A stretch of 64,000 nucleotides of DNA. Source: Curvivirga sp965219885. GTDB lineage: Bacteria; Pseudomonadota; Alphaproteobacteria; UBA8366; Aestuariispiraceae. The stretch's first letter is position 1. Each line of letters opens with the position of its first letter. The notes under the pieces were generated by a model. That model was not told the DNA's origin. It worked only from the letters and a program-made list of their open reading frames with translations, and searched no databases. Made by a program: the position numbers and the translations under genes. Below are positions 18,381 to 27,606 of the stretch, in pieces. The stretch covers positions 930,001-994,000 of the forward strand of contig NZ_CBDCOT010000009.1 in NCBI RefSeq assembly GCF_965219885.1. Direction: 5' to 3'.

Positions 18381-19229
18381 ATGTCAGACGGGTTCACCGT
18401 TACTTTTTGGGGGACAAGAGGCAGCTTAGCTTGCCCCGGACCACATACAACCAGATATGGCGGCAATACTTCCTGTGTTGAGATGTCATGTGGCGGGCAT
18501 TCATTGGTCTTTGATGCGGGGACAGGCCTGCGCGGTCTTGGCAAAAAAATGATGATGGCTTATGGGGATGAAGAACAGCATATCAATATGTTTCTAACCC
18601 ATACCCATCTTGATCATGTGGTAGGCTTACCCTTTTTTGGACCCCTTCATAAACCGGGGAATAAAATTAATATCTGGGCTGGGCATTTGGTGCCAAACCG
18701 TACATTGACAGAAGCCTTGAACACATTGATGTCCCCGCCTCTATTTCCGGTGCCACCTGCCATTTTCCGGGCTGATGTATCTTATAATGATTTTGAGGCC
18801 GGTGAGACGATTACATTAGCGGAAGAAGAAGGGGTTGTTATCAAATCTGCACCGCTTAATCATCCAAATGGCGCAACAGGTTTCCGTGTGGAATATGGTG
18901 GAAAGTCAGTATGTTATATAACTGATACGGAACATGTTCCCGGTCGTCCGGATCAAGTGGTGCTTAACCTGATTAAAGATTCTGATATGGTCATTTATGA
19001 CAGCAGCTATACCGAAGAAGAATATAAAACCTTTATGGGATTTGGCCATTCCACATGGGAAGAAGGCGTAAAACTTTGCGATATGGCAAATGTGAAACAA
19101 TTATACCTATTCCATCATGATCCAAGCCATGATGACGACCGCATGGATGAGATTTTAGCGGATGCTCAGAAGCTACGTCCAAATGGCGTGGATGCGGCCC
19201 GCGAAGGTGAAACCGTTACCTTGCTATAA
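18381..19229 (+). CDS. MBL-fold metallohydrolase
   Basis: Metallo-beta-lactamase-fold hydrolase, 282 aa. The N-terminus FWGTRGSLACPGPHTTRYGGNTSC and the metal motif HTHLDHVVG (HxHxDH, near residue 75) place it in the RNase Z/phosphodiesterase-like branch. Further ligands are likely the His in LNHPNGATGFRVEY, the Asp in CYITDTEH and the His in LFHHDPSHDD. Homologous domains occur in cyclic-nucleotide phosphodiesterases, and in some proteobacteria are joined to receiver domains. The real substrate is not known. It is probably cytoplasmic. It may be transcribed with the methyltransferase gene 87 bases downstream. Confidence 0.82.
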   Translation: MSDGFTVTFWGTRGSLACPGPHTTRYGGNTSCVEMSCGGHSLVFDAGTGLRGLGKKMMMAYGDEEQHINMFLTHTHLDHVVGLPFFGPLHKPGNKINIWAGHLVPNRTLTEALNTLMSPPLFPVPPAIFRADVSYNDFEAGETITLAEEEGVVIKSAPLNHPNGATGFRVEYGGKSVCYITDTEHVPGRPDQVVLNLIKDSDMVIYDSSYTEEEYKTFMGFGHSTWEEGVKLCDMANVKQLYLFHHDPSHDDDRMDEILADAQKLRPNGVDAAREGETVTLL

Positions 19230-19316
19230 GCATCTTGTTGCTTTTCAATTCATCTGAGTTCTTTTACATATCAAGGAAATACAGTCAAAACGGCTGTCAA
19301 TTTTCGGAGGCGTTCC

Positions 19317-20177
19317 ATGTCATCTAAATTCTGGCGACGATTGCATTTGGGCTTGCGTACATTGCTGACGGATCGCCCAAAAGGATATTTTATCCCCTAT
19401 CGTTATGCTGATGGCGATGTGCCTGCGGCGGATCGCAAGTCTTATGCGTCTGTTGAGCGTCTTATGGACCGCAAAAAAGAAAACTTTGCCGGCATCATGG
19501 ATGAATTATCCCTATGGAAATCCGCCTTTGAAAAATTTGACGGGGCCGAACCTCCTATGCCGCGCTGGCAACAGACATGGTTTCCTGCTTTGGATGGTGC
19601 GCTGGCCTATCATATGGTTCAAGTGGAAAAACCTACAAAGATTGTGGAAATCGGGTCGGGTCATTCCAGCCGCTTTATGATGCGGGCTATTCAGGACGGA
19701 AATTTACAAACAAGTTTTCATGCCATTGACCCTGCCCCAAGAGCCGATATCACCAAACTGGAAAATATCAACCTTTATCCCACCACCGTGCAATATGCGG
19801 ATCAGTCGGTTTTCAAGGATTTAACCGCAGGTGATATCCTTTTTATCGATAGCAGTCATATATTAATGCCGGGCAATGATGTGGATTTGCTTTTTAATCA
19901 TATTATACCTGCGTTACCGTCAGGGGTGATACTTCATATCCATGACATGACCTTGCCGGATGACTATCCAGATGTCTGGCAATGGCGGGGTTATAATGAA
20001 CAATTAGGCGTGATCCCGATGTTAACCAGCGGTGGGTTTGATCTTTTATGGTCGTCCCATTATGTGGCAAGTCGTATGGAGGCAGACATCCCCGACTGGT
20101 TTACCAATCTGACGCAATTGCCAGAAGGGGCCTTGCAAACCAGTCTTTGGCTTCGCAAAACCTGTCCGGCAATTTAA
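19317..20177 (+). CDS. Class I SAM-dependent methyltransferase (Methyltransf_24-like)
   Basis: Predicted methyltransferase, 286 aa, with the glycine-rich SAM motif KIVEIGSGHSSRFMMRAI near residue 105-120, an acidic ribose contact in FHAIDPAPR and DILFIDSSHI after it. Such proteins often sit in sugar or secondary-metabolite loci, but the acceptor is not evident here. The start has GGAGG six bases upstream. It ends six bases before the stop of the convergent ABC permease gene. Confidence 0.78.
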   Translation: MSSKFWRRLHLGLRTLLTDRPKGYFIPYRYADGDVPAADRKSYASVERLMDRKKENFAGIMDELSLWKSAFEKFDGAEPPMPRWQQTWFPALDGALAYHMVQVEKPTKIVEIGSGHSSRFMMRAIQDGNLQTSFHAIDPAPRADITKLENINLYPTTVQYADQSVFKDLTAGDILFIDSSHILMPGNDVDLLFNHIIPALPSGVILHIHDMTLPDDYPDVWQWRGYNEQLGVIPMLTSGGFDLLWSSHYVASRMEADIPDWFTNLTQLPEGALQTSLWLRKTCPAI

Positions 20178-20183
20178 TTTTCC

Positions 20184-21365
20184 TTATTTATAAGGGTCGG
20201 ATGCATCCCGTAGGCCATCCCCAAGGAAGTTAAAGGCTAGAACCACCAACACTACTGAAATCATTGGTACAATCAGCCATGGATGCAGCACGATATCATT
20301 GATATTTTGTACTTCATTTAGCAACACACCCCATGATGTGATAGGCGGGCGAAGGCCAAGGCCCAAATAGCTGAGCGCGGTTTCCCCTAAAATCATGGCG
20401 GGGATAGATAAGCTGGCAGAAGCAATCAGATGGCTCATAAAGCTTGGCATCAAATGACGCATAATAATCCGTTTCGGGCTGGCCCCCATGAGATGGGCGG
20501 CGACGGCAAAATCTTCTTCACGAAGGCTTAGAAGTTTTGATCGGACGGCTCTCGCCAAGCCCGGCCAATCCAGCATACCCAGAATGATCGTTAAGCCGAA
20601 GAAGACTAAAATCGGGCTCCATGTCACTGGAAGGGCAGCAGATAACGCCATCCAAAGGGGCAATTGCGGGAAAGATCGGATAATCTCAATCACGCGCTGA
20701 ATTGTGGAATCAATAAAGCCACCGTAATATCCGGCAATCCCGCCAATGGTGATCCCCATAAAGAAACTAATAGCGATGCCGACGATACCGACAGTTAAGG
20801 AAATACGTCCGCCATAGCCCATCCGTGATAGCATATCCCGACCCAAGCGATCCGTTCCCATCAGAAATAATTGGCCACCGGGTGCCGGACAGAAAAGATG
20901 AGTATCGCCTGTAAATAGACCACCCCAGAATTCATATTCGGCCCCTGCATAATCATTGCTGGAACAGAAAAAACGAATTTTCTGAATATCAGATATGTCT
21001 TCTTCATAAATCCATTGCCAGGTTTTGAGGTCAAACTCCCCCTTGGTGCCATAGACAAAAGGTCCGATAAATTCCCCCTCATGGGTGAAATGTACTTCTT
21101 GGGGCGGCATATATAAATAATCGGTATGGCGATGATTAGGGTTATAGGGGTTTAAAAACTCTGAAATCAGCAGGGAAAAATAAACGGTGACCAGGAAGAT
21201 ACCGCTGATCAAGGCAACGCGATGTTTGCGGAATTTCCACCACATAAGTTGCCATTGGCTGGCTTGATAATAACGTTCTTGTTCCGCGGTTAGCTTTGTA
21301 ACGCTATCTGGGTTCCATTCATTTTCATTCACCCAATGCGTATTTTTGTTGGAAATATCACTCAT
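20184..21365 (-). CDS. Peptide ABC importer, permease 2 (YejE/DppC-like)
   Basis: Inner-membrane permease of a peptide/oligopeptide ABC importer, 393 aa. The BPD_transp_1 domain with the EAA loop (EEDFAVAAHLMGASPKRIIMRHLMPS) is in the C-terminal half. Between membrane helix 1 (about 50-70) and helix 2 (about 187) there is an extended periplasmic loop of about 110 residues with two cysteines (C134 and C159), which could form a disulfide; DppC/YejE have a shorter loop. GTDRLGRDMLSRMGYGGRISL is the family hallmark just before helix 2. It overlaps permease 1 by four bases (ATGA) and is the last gene of the importer operon. Confidence 0.88.
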   Translation of the reverse strand: MSDISNKNTHWVNENEWNPDSVTKLTAEQERYYQASQWQLMWWKFRKHRVALISGIFLVTVYFSLLISEFLNPYNPNHRHTDYLYMPPQEVHFTHEGEFIGPFVYGTKGEFDLKTWQWIYEEDISDIQKIRFFCSSNDYAGAEYEFWGGLFTGDTHLFCPAPGGQLFLMGTDRLGRDMLSRMGYGGRISLTVGIVGIAISFFMGITIGGIAGYYGGFIDSTIQRVIEIIRSFPQLPLWMALSAALPVTWSPILVFFGLTIILGMLDWPGLARAVRSKLLSLREEDFAVAAHLMGASPKRIIMRHLMPSFMSHLIASASLSIPAMILGETALSYLGLGLRPPITSWGVLLNEVQNINDIVLHPWLIVPMISVVLVVLAFNFLGDGLRDASDPYK

Positions 21366-22357
21366 TTTGATGCCTCCGCACCTAAACGAATTCGGGGATC
21401 AAGCAGGGCTAAGGCTAGATCTGATACCAGCATGCCAACTACTGTTAACAGGGCCACAAACATTAAAAAACTACCCGCGAGATAGATGTCTTGGGCCAAT
21501 AGAGCATTTAACAACATCGGGCCTGTTGTTTCCAAACCAAGAACAACTGCCACAATAGCAGATCCCGAAATGACATCCGGGATTAGATTACCAATGTCGG
21601 AAATAAAAGGGTTTAAGGCCATGCGCAATGGATATTTCACCAATGCTTTTTTGGGTGATAATCCCTTAGCTCTGGCCGTAATGACATATTGTTTATGCAA
21701 TTCATCCAATAAATTTGCCCGTAAACGGCGGATCATAGAGGCCGTCCCACTTGTACCGATCACAATGACGGGTACCCACAGATGTTCTAAAACAGAAAGG
21801 GCTTTATCCATGCTCCAAGGGGCATCGATATATTGTTCATCCATCAGGCCGCCCACATCAACGCCGAAATAGGCCTTCGCAATATAAAGTAAAATCAAGG
21901 CAAGCAGGAAGTTAGGGGTTGCAAGTCCTAAATAGCCAATCAATGTCAGGCTATAATCCCCAACGCTATATTGCCGGACGGCGGAATAAACGCCGATCGG
22001 GAAGGCGACAATATAGATAAACAAAATGGTAAAGAAATTGAGTACAAAGGTGAGGGACATACGATCCCCAACAACCTCTGATACAGGTAAGTCATATTCA
22101 AAACTATGACCAAAATCACCGTGCAACATACCCCATAACCAGTTGAAATATTGGACAATCATGGGTTGGTCTAGGCCATATAATTCCCGATAATAAGCGA
22201 TGCGTTCTTCACCGCTTTCACCTTGTGCCTGTAACTCGTTGATCAACGTGGTTAGGTAATCACCCGGCGGCAGTTGAATGATAATAAAAACAAGGGCAGA
22301 AATCACCAACATGGTTGGGATCATGATTAAAAGGCGTCGTGCAATATATCCAAACAT
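21362..22357 (-). CDS. Peptide ABC importer, permease 1 (YejB/DppB-like)
   Basis: Inner-membrane permease, 331 aa from the start at 22357 (MFGYIARRLLIM), which has AAGGGG nine bases upstream. A longer reading from 22456 would overlap the binding-protein gene and is rejected. Helix 1 is IPTMLVISALVFIIIQLPPGD and the EAA loop is ITARAKGLSPKKALVKYPLRMALNP. Typical DppB/YejB architecture of about six helices. It should pair with permease 2 downstream. Confidence 0.9.
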   Translation of the reverse strand: MFGYIARRLLIMIPTMLVISALVFIIIQLPPGDYLTTLINELQAQGESGEERIAYYRELYGLDQPMIVQYFNWLWGMLHGDFGHSFEYDLPVSEVVGDRMSLTFVLNFFTILFIYIVAFPIGVYSAVRQYSVGDYSLTLIGYLGLATPNFLLALILLYIAKAYFGVDVGGLMDEQYIDAPWSMDKALSVLEHLWVPVIVIGTSGTASMIRRLRANLLDELHKQYVITARAKGLSPKKALVKYPLRMALNPFISDIGNLIPDVISGSAIVAVVLGLETTGPMLLNALLAQDIYLAGSFLMFVALLTVVGMLVSDLALALLDPRIRLGAEASK

Positions 22358-22370
22358 AGTTTTTCGCCCC

Positions 22371-24272
22371 TTAATCTTTAAACCAGAATAAATCAGTATT
22401 ATAGAGGCCGAAATGGGCACCCGGTTCCCAGTTCCAGATGGCTTCTTCCGGTACATTCATTAATTTATTGCTCACAACGATTGGCTGTAAGGTTCCGGCA
22501 ATAAGACCAATGCTAAAGACTTGATTGGCATGAGTTTCCAGCATTTGGTGCCAGATCATGGCTCGCTCATCTACGGATTTTGCCTTAAACCAGCGATCAT
22601 AATATTGCATCAACCCAATCGCCGCTGGCATATCTGGTTCTTCGCCTGAAACGCCACCAGTTTGTACATATTGTCCCCATTTTGGCCATTGGAAATGGTC
22701 TTGGTCGATGGGAGCAAGGCTTGCAGGCGGTGTATCGGCGGTTGCCATACCATTTTCCATACCGGAAAAGACCGTCATCACATTGGCGCCGGAATAGATG
22801 CGAGGCTTTAAAATATCCATGGTCGTAGGTTTAATATGTAACGCAATACCTGCTTTTGCCCAACTATCAGCAATTAATTGTAAAACATCAGATTGCTCTG
22901 GGCCGGTATCTGTTGTTTCTACAATGATTTCAAGTGTTTCACCATTTGGCAATTTGCGAATACCACGGCCATCTTTTTCAACTAACCCGATTTCATCTAA
23001 TAATTGATTGGCTTTTTCAAGATCGAATTCTGCATAAGCGGTGCGGAAATTCTCTTGATAAAGTGGACTTGCAGGTAAAACCGTATTTTGGCCCTCTATG
23101 GCAAAACCGAAATACACAACGCGGTTGATTTCATAACGATTAATAGCCAAAGACAGAGCACGTCTAAACCGGACATCACGTAACAAGCTTCTCCAAACAG
23201 GATTACTGTTATTCAAATTTGGAAATAAGGCCATATGGGAGCCTTTACCATTACGCCATAGCCTTGTGGTATAGCCGTATTCAACTTCGTTTTGTTTTAG
23301 CAACGAAATGTTGTTGAAGTCTAAATAGCGCCCTTGAAGATCAACTTCACCGGTTCCTGCTTTTAAAGGGATGAGCTTCTTTTCAGTGATGCTGAACACC
23401 CAGCGATCAATATAAGGAAGCTGAAGGCCGTTTTCATCAACACGATGGAAATAGGGATTACGATGATATTCGTATCTTTCCCCGGATTTCATCACTTTTA
23501 AAACCCAAGGCTGAAGACTTGGTAACTTCTCATTCTTGTTATGATAGGCTTTTGCATATTTGTTATGCAACGCACCCCAGTTTTTGACCCCTTTTTCCTT
23601 AACCAGTTGATCTATATAATCTTTATCTTGATAATCAGCGTGATATTTTTTTAGATAATGAGCCGGTGCATAGATATAGCGCGGACTGGCTTTGGCGAGG
23701 GATGCTAGAAATAATGGGTTAGGTACAGGCCATTCATATTGAACAACATCTTCAAATGGAAATGTAACCACAGGGAGGTGCCCTTGTACGCGAAGGGCAG
23801 AAGGAGGACCAGATGGATACAGGATTTCGTTATTGGCTACATCTTCCCACCAATAGCGGAAATCTTCGATAGTAAAAGGTGCGCCATCAGACCATTTATG
23901 ACCTGCGCGCAACTTAAGACGGAAAATGCGACCGTCAATGATTTCCACATCTTCCAGAATGTCGGCCTCTAGTTCCAAATCCGTATTGTATTTAACCAAA
24001 CGCGCATAACCATATACGACCATTTGGCGCGTATCTTTGTCTTTACGCATGGCCATGCGAATGGTGCCGCCATGATGACCAAGTTGAAGACCTTGGTCAG
24101 TCACATTTACGATTTTCGGAATATCCGGCAAACGATTGTCAACAGATGGCAATTTGCCCTTGGCAACTTTTGAAACATTGAAATCAGAATCTATAAACAT
24201 ATCTGCCATCGTCAGTGACGGCGCGACAAATACAGCTAGTGATATGAACGCGGCTTTTAGAAATTTCTTCAT
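22371..24272 (-). CDS. Peptide ABC importer, periplasmic binding protein
   Basis: SBP_bac_5 family extracellular solute-binding protein, 633 aa, with a Sec signal peptide (MKKFLKAAFISLAVFVAPSLTMADM). Family landmarks are LRAGHKWSDGAPFTIEDFRYWWEDV, VRFRRALSLAINRYEINRVVYFG and FDLEKANQLLDEIGL. The protein is longer than DppA (about 535 aa), as in YejA-type proteins. Ligand class (peptide, opine or other) cannot be fixed from sequence. The start ATG shares one base with the stop of the ATPase gene, so translation is coupled. Confidence 0.88.
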   Translation of the reverse strand: MKKFLKAAFISLAVFVAPSLTMADMFIDSDFNVSKVAKGKLPSVDNRLPDIPKIVNVTDQGLQLGHHGGTIRMAMRKDKDTRQMVVYGYARLVKYNTDLELEADILEDVEIIDGRIFRLKLRAGHKWSDGAPFTIEDFRYWWEDVANNEILYPSGPPSALRVQGHLPVVTFPFEDVVQYEWPVPNPLFLASLAKASPRYIYAPAHYLKKYHADYQDKDYIDQLVKEKGVKNWGALHNKYAKAYHNKNEKLPSLQPWVLKVMKSGERYEYHRNPYFHRVDENGLQLPYIDRWVFSITEKKLIPLKAGTGEVDLQGRYLDFNNISLLKQNEVEYGYTTRLWRNGKGSHMALFPNLNNSNPVWRSLLRDVRFRRALSLAINRYEINRVVYFGFAIEGQNTVLPASPLYQENFRTAYAEFDLEKANQLLDEIGLVEKDGRGIRKLPNGETLEIIVETTDTGPEQSDVLQLIADSWAKAGIALHIKPTTMDILKPRIYSGANVMTVFSGMENGMATADTPPASLAPIDQDHFQWPKWGQYVQTGGVSGEEPDMPAAIGLMQYYDRWFKAKSVDERAMIWHQMLETHANQVFSIGLIAGTLQPIVVSNKLMNVPEEAIWNWEPGAHFGLYNTDLFWFKD

Positions 24273-26173
24273 CAGGAAACTCCTAAACCTGAATTCACAT
24301 GGGTGCGCACATAATGTTCCCCAGACATGTCAGATAAAGCTAATTGTTGAGACCCATCATCGGTAAAAGGTGTCGGCCAGCTTTCCGGATTACTGGCTTT
24401 TTCATTCATCAGGTGATTGAAATCCAGTAAATGATCCAAACTTGGTTCGGGTACAGCTTTTAACAAGCCTTTGGTATAAGGATGTATCGGGTTTTTAAAC
24501 AGGCTTTCCCGTGGGGCCATTTCTACCAAACGGCCGCGACACATAACCGCAATATCATCTGCGATGTAATCTACAACGGCTAAATTATGGCTGATAAAGA
24601 TATAAGTGAGCCCCAGTTTGGCTTGTAAGTCTTTAAGCAAGTTTAAAATCTGCGCTTGAATAGAGACGTCTAATGCGGAAACAGGTTCATCGCAAATAAT
24701 TAGTTCCGGACGTAAGGCAAGGGCACGTGCAATGCCAATGCGCTGTCGTTGACCGCCAGAAAAACTATGTGGATAGCGTTTTAGATGACGACGGTCTAGA
24801 CCTACTAATTCCATCAATTCTTCTGCCATTTCCCGACGGCTTTGCGGAGTGCCGATATTATGGATCACCAAAGGTTCCGTAAGAATATCACCCACTGTCA
24901 TACGCGGGTTTAATGATGAAAATGGGTCTTGGAAAATAAATTGCATTTTTTGGCGGAAAGGAACTAAGGATTTTTCATCTAGCCCAAGAATATCAATATC
25001 TTTTTCACCATCATTAAAGGTGATGGAGCCTTCATCGGGGCTTAGGGCCCGCATTAACATCTTGCTTAAGGTCGTTTTGCCACATCCACTTTCCCCAACA
25101 AGGCCAAGGCATTGCCCTCGTTTAACCTGAAAAGTAACGTTATTCACGGCATGAACAGTGTTTTTTTCTTTTCCAGATCCAAAAACACCGCCTTTACGAA
25201 TAGTGAAAGACTTACGTAATCCATCAACTTTAAGGATTGGCTTTTCAAGTTCTTCGGGCTTTTGATTGCCGTTTTTACTTTCCCGTTCCGCCATTAAATG
25301 GCCGGTTTTGGTCTCAATGGATCGAATGGGCTTCAATCGTTCGCCTGGTTCCATATCAAAGCGCGGCACCGCTGCCAGCAAAGCTTTTAGATAAGGATGC
25401 TGCGGATTACGATAGATATCTTGTAAATTACCTCTTTCCATGATTTCGCCATGATACATGACCACCACATCTTTTGCGACATTGGCAACCACACCTAAAT
25501 CATGCGTAATCATCAAAACAGCCATACCAAGTTCAGATTGTAGGTCGCGGATAATTTTCAGAATTTGGGCCTGAATGGTAACATCCAAGGCTGTGGTTGG
25601 CTCATCAGCAATCAGCAAAGAGGGCCGACATACCAAGGCCATGGCAATCATAGCGCGTTGGCGTAAGCCACCAGATAATTCAAAAGGATAAGTTTTCAGA
25701 GCACGTGCTGGGTCGGGGAAACCGACAGCCCTTAACATATCCTTGGTTAATTCAGCAGCTTCTGAAACAGAGACGGGTCGATGCAGCAACAAGGCTTCCA
25801 TGATCTGATTTCCCACCGTATGTAAGGGGGAAAGGGATGTCATAGGTTCCTGAAAAATAATAGATATACGACCACCACGAATATCCTGCATCGTTGTTCC
25901 TGCAGGATTAAGGCGTGAAATATCAATTGGGCCACCTTGGGCGAGGGCTGCTTCATCACAAAATAGAATTTCACCAGTTTCTATTTTTGCTGATTTAGGG
26001 AGGATGCCCATAATTGCTTGGGAAATCACAGATTTACCGGAACCAGATTCCCCAACAAGAGCGACGGTGCCACCATGGGGGATATCAAAACTTACATTTT
26101 TGACAGCTTTAACTACGCCTTCATCCAAATGAAAATGAATGCGCAAATCTTTGACTTGCAGTAGCTTGTCCAT
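24272..26173 (-). CDS. Peptide ABC importer, fused dual ATPase (YejF-like)
   Basis: Two ATP-binding cassettes in one chain, 633 aa. Cassette 1 has Walker A GESGSGKS, signature LSGGLRQR (one change from LSGGQ) and Walker B LLIADEPTTALD. Cassette 2 has Walker A GESGCGKTT, signature FSGGQRQR and Walker B LIICDEPVSALD. Each is followed by the oligopeptide-transporter C-terminal segment (NPQHPYLKALLAAVP and NPIHPYTKGLLKAVP). This is the DppD-DppF fusion type seen in YejF. Gene order here is ATPase, binding protein, permease, permease, unlike E. coli yejABEF. Confidence 0.92.
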   Translation of the reverse strand: MDKLLQVKDLRIHFHLDEGVVKAVKNVSFDIPHGGTVALVGESGSGKSVISQAIMGILPKSAKIETGEILFCDEAALAQGGPIDISRLNPAGTTMQDIRGGRISIIFQEPMTSLSPLHTVGNQIMEALLLHRPVSVSEAAELTKDMLRAVGFPDPARALKTYPFELSGGLRQRAMIAMALVCRPSLLIADEPTTALDVTIQAQILKIIRDLQSELGMAVLMITHDLGVVANVAKDVVVMYHGEIMERGNLQDIYRNPQHPYLKALLAAVPRFDMEPGERLKPIRSIETKTGHLMAERESKNGNQKPEELEKPILKVDGLRKSFTIRKGGVFGSGKEKNTVHAVNNVTFQVKRGQCLGLVGESGCGKTTLSKMLMRALSPDEGSITFNDGEKDIDILGLDEKSLVPFRQKMQFIFQDPFSSLNPRMTVGDILTEPLVIHNIGTPQSRREMAEELMELVGLDRRHLKRYPHSFSGGQRQRIGIARALALRPELIICDEPVSALDVSIQAQILNLLKDLQAKLGLTYIFISHNLAVVDYIADDIAVMCRGRLVEMAPRESLFKNPIHPYTKGLLKAVPEPSLDHLLDFNHLMNEKASNPESWPTPFTDDGSQQLALSDMSGEHYVRTHVNSGLGVS

Positions 26174-26258
26174 CCAAGCTTTCCCTTTCTGCTGTCGAAT
26201 TAACCCCCTTAATCCGACGATACCCTGTTATTTTCCCCGTATTTTTTGAACGTAGATC

Positions 26259-26765
26259 TTATAAATCTACGCGATCCATCGGGGTATTTATGCCGGACGC
26301 ATTCAGATTATCCAAGGTCACCGGATCGAGCGATAGCTCTTTTCTGGCGGCAGCCTCTGACGCGCGGTGTAAGATTTCATCAAAATCTTCCAGCTGTGAA
26401 TCCAAGTTTATACTAATATTTTCCGCTTTCAATTGTAAAAACATCCATCCATTCTCACCAGATTTCTTGGTGGAATAATAACGCAGTTTCAATTTATTAA
26501 GCTTGTCCCATTCCAAGGTTTTTGAAATGGGTTTGAGTTGCTTCAATTTCTCATGATCATGTGTAATTTCAGTGACAGCACGAATATAAATTCGCCCCAA
26601 AAACACAATGAATATTGCTGCTAAACCATAAAGGATCCAGCTTAACCATGTTACAGGCTGGCCCATCACCAAAGGTAATACAACAAGGAATAGGCCTAGC
26701 GCGCCCTTGGCCCCATCCCACATAAGGCCTTGTTTGCTATATCTTAGAATTGGGGTATCTGACAT
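26259..26765 (-). CDS. Two-helix membrane protein of unknown function
   Basis: 168 aa, not recognised as a named family. It has two hydrophobic helices near residues 20-40 and 41-60 (LGLFLVVLPLVMG, WLSWILYGLAAIFIVFLGRIY). A soluble C-terminal domain of short beta strands follows (LKLRYYSTKKSGENGWMFLQ, ISINLDSQLEDFDEILHRAS), which resembles a PH-like fold behind a membrane anchor. It is 19 bases after the deacetylase gene and is the last gene of the glycosyltransferase operon, so it may anchor or organise those enzymes; that is an inference from position. Confidence 0.65.
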   Translation of the reverse strand: MSDTPILRYSKQGLMWDGAKGALGLFLVVLPLVMGQPVTWLSWILYGLAAIFIVFLGRIYIRAVTEITHDHEKLKQLKPISKTLEWDKLNKLKLRYYSTKKSGENGWMFLQLKAENISINLDSQLEDFDEILHRASEAAARKELSLDPVTLDNLNASGINTPMDRVDL

Positions 26766-26783
26766 TGCGTTTACTCATTCATA

Positions 26784-27605
26784 TTAGAATTCAAAAGAAA
26801 AGCTATCAATATAAGTGGATAAATCCAACCAGTTTGCAGATGGGTGTTGCTGAATAGTTTGATTAAACTTTTCTATAAAAGACCAAGTTTCTTCATCATG
26901 GATTAAATGATGGGTTAAAAAACCAGTCGGTTCGATCACATCAACATTTTCCCAAACTTCACGTTTGGCACGTAGATGTAAAATTGCTTGAGCCAGACTT
27001 GCAACATCGCCTAAAAATTGTCGATCAGCTTTCCAATTCACAGGATCGATATGGGCATTTAAAATATAGGGGCCTGTATTTGGTTGGCGTGGTGTGAAGG
27101 TTGATACAAACTCTAAACCTGCTTCTTTCACGGCGTCTTCACCATCATTACCTAATCGGTTCCAAGGCGGCACAAAGAGAGGTTTAAATTGACCTCCAAA
27201 AGCCTCCTTTAAGAGAGAATGACCCTTTTTAAGTTCTTCTGTCATCACTTCTTTTGAGCGATGGTCGCGAAATTCAGCTTTTTTCTCATCTGCAGGCGCA
27301 TGATTTACATGGGCAAAGCCATGTTGAACGATGGTGATATTTTTGTGTTGAGAAGTGAAGGGTTGAAGGCTTTCTTCTAATTGATCCGGGATCACAGCTA
27401 AACTGATAGGAGTGTGATCTGTTACCGTCATAAGTTTTTGTAAGGCGGATGTGTTGGCAACGGCATCATCATCACGCCACCAAAATTCAGCGATCACACC
27501 TTCTTTCGCCCAATTGTCTAGTTCATCAGTAAAATAAACCCATGGATTGGCAATAAAATCTGTATCAGAAAGTAATTTCTGTTTTTCTTCTTTAATCGTC
27601 GGCAT
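26784..27605 (-). CDS. Polysaccharide-deacetylase-family protein
   Basis: 273 aa, NodB-homology-like. The metal triad seems to be the Asp pair in FWWRDDDAV (about residue 43) and two His in HGFAHVNH (HxxxxH, about 95-102). FVPPWNRLG is the usual substrate-cleft motif and FLTHHLIHDEETW supplies a late His. It lacks a signal peptide, so it should act in the cytoplasm on a glycoside or lipid-linked sugar rather than on exported polymer. It starts one base before the stop region of the GT28-like gene, so it is tightly coupled to it. Deacetylation is inferred from the fold; activity is not shown. Confidence 0.8.
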   Translation of the reverse strand: MPTIKEEKQKLLSDTDFIANPWVYFTDELDNWAKEGVIAEFWWRDDDAVANTSALQKLMTVTDHTPISLAVIPDQLEESLQPFTSQHKNITIVQHGFAHVNHAPADEKKAEFRDHRSKEVMTEELKKGHSLLKEAFGGQFKPLFVPPWNRLGNDGEDAVKEAGLEFVSTFTPRQPNTGPYILNAHIDPVNWKADRQFLGDVASLAQAILHLRAKREVWENVDVIEPTGFLTHHLIHDEETWSFIEKFNQTIQQHPSANWLDLSTYIDSFSFEF

Positions 27606-27606
27606 C

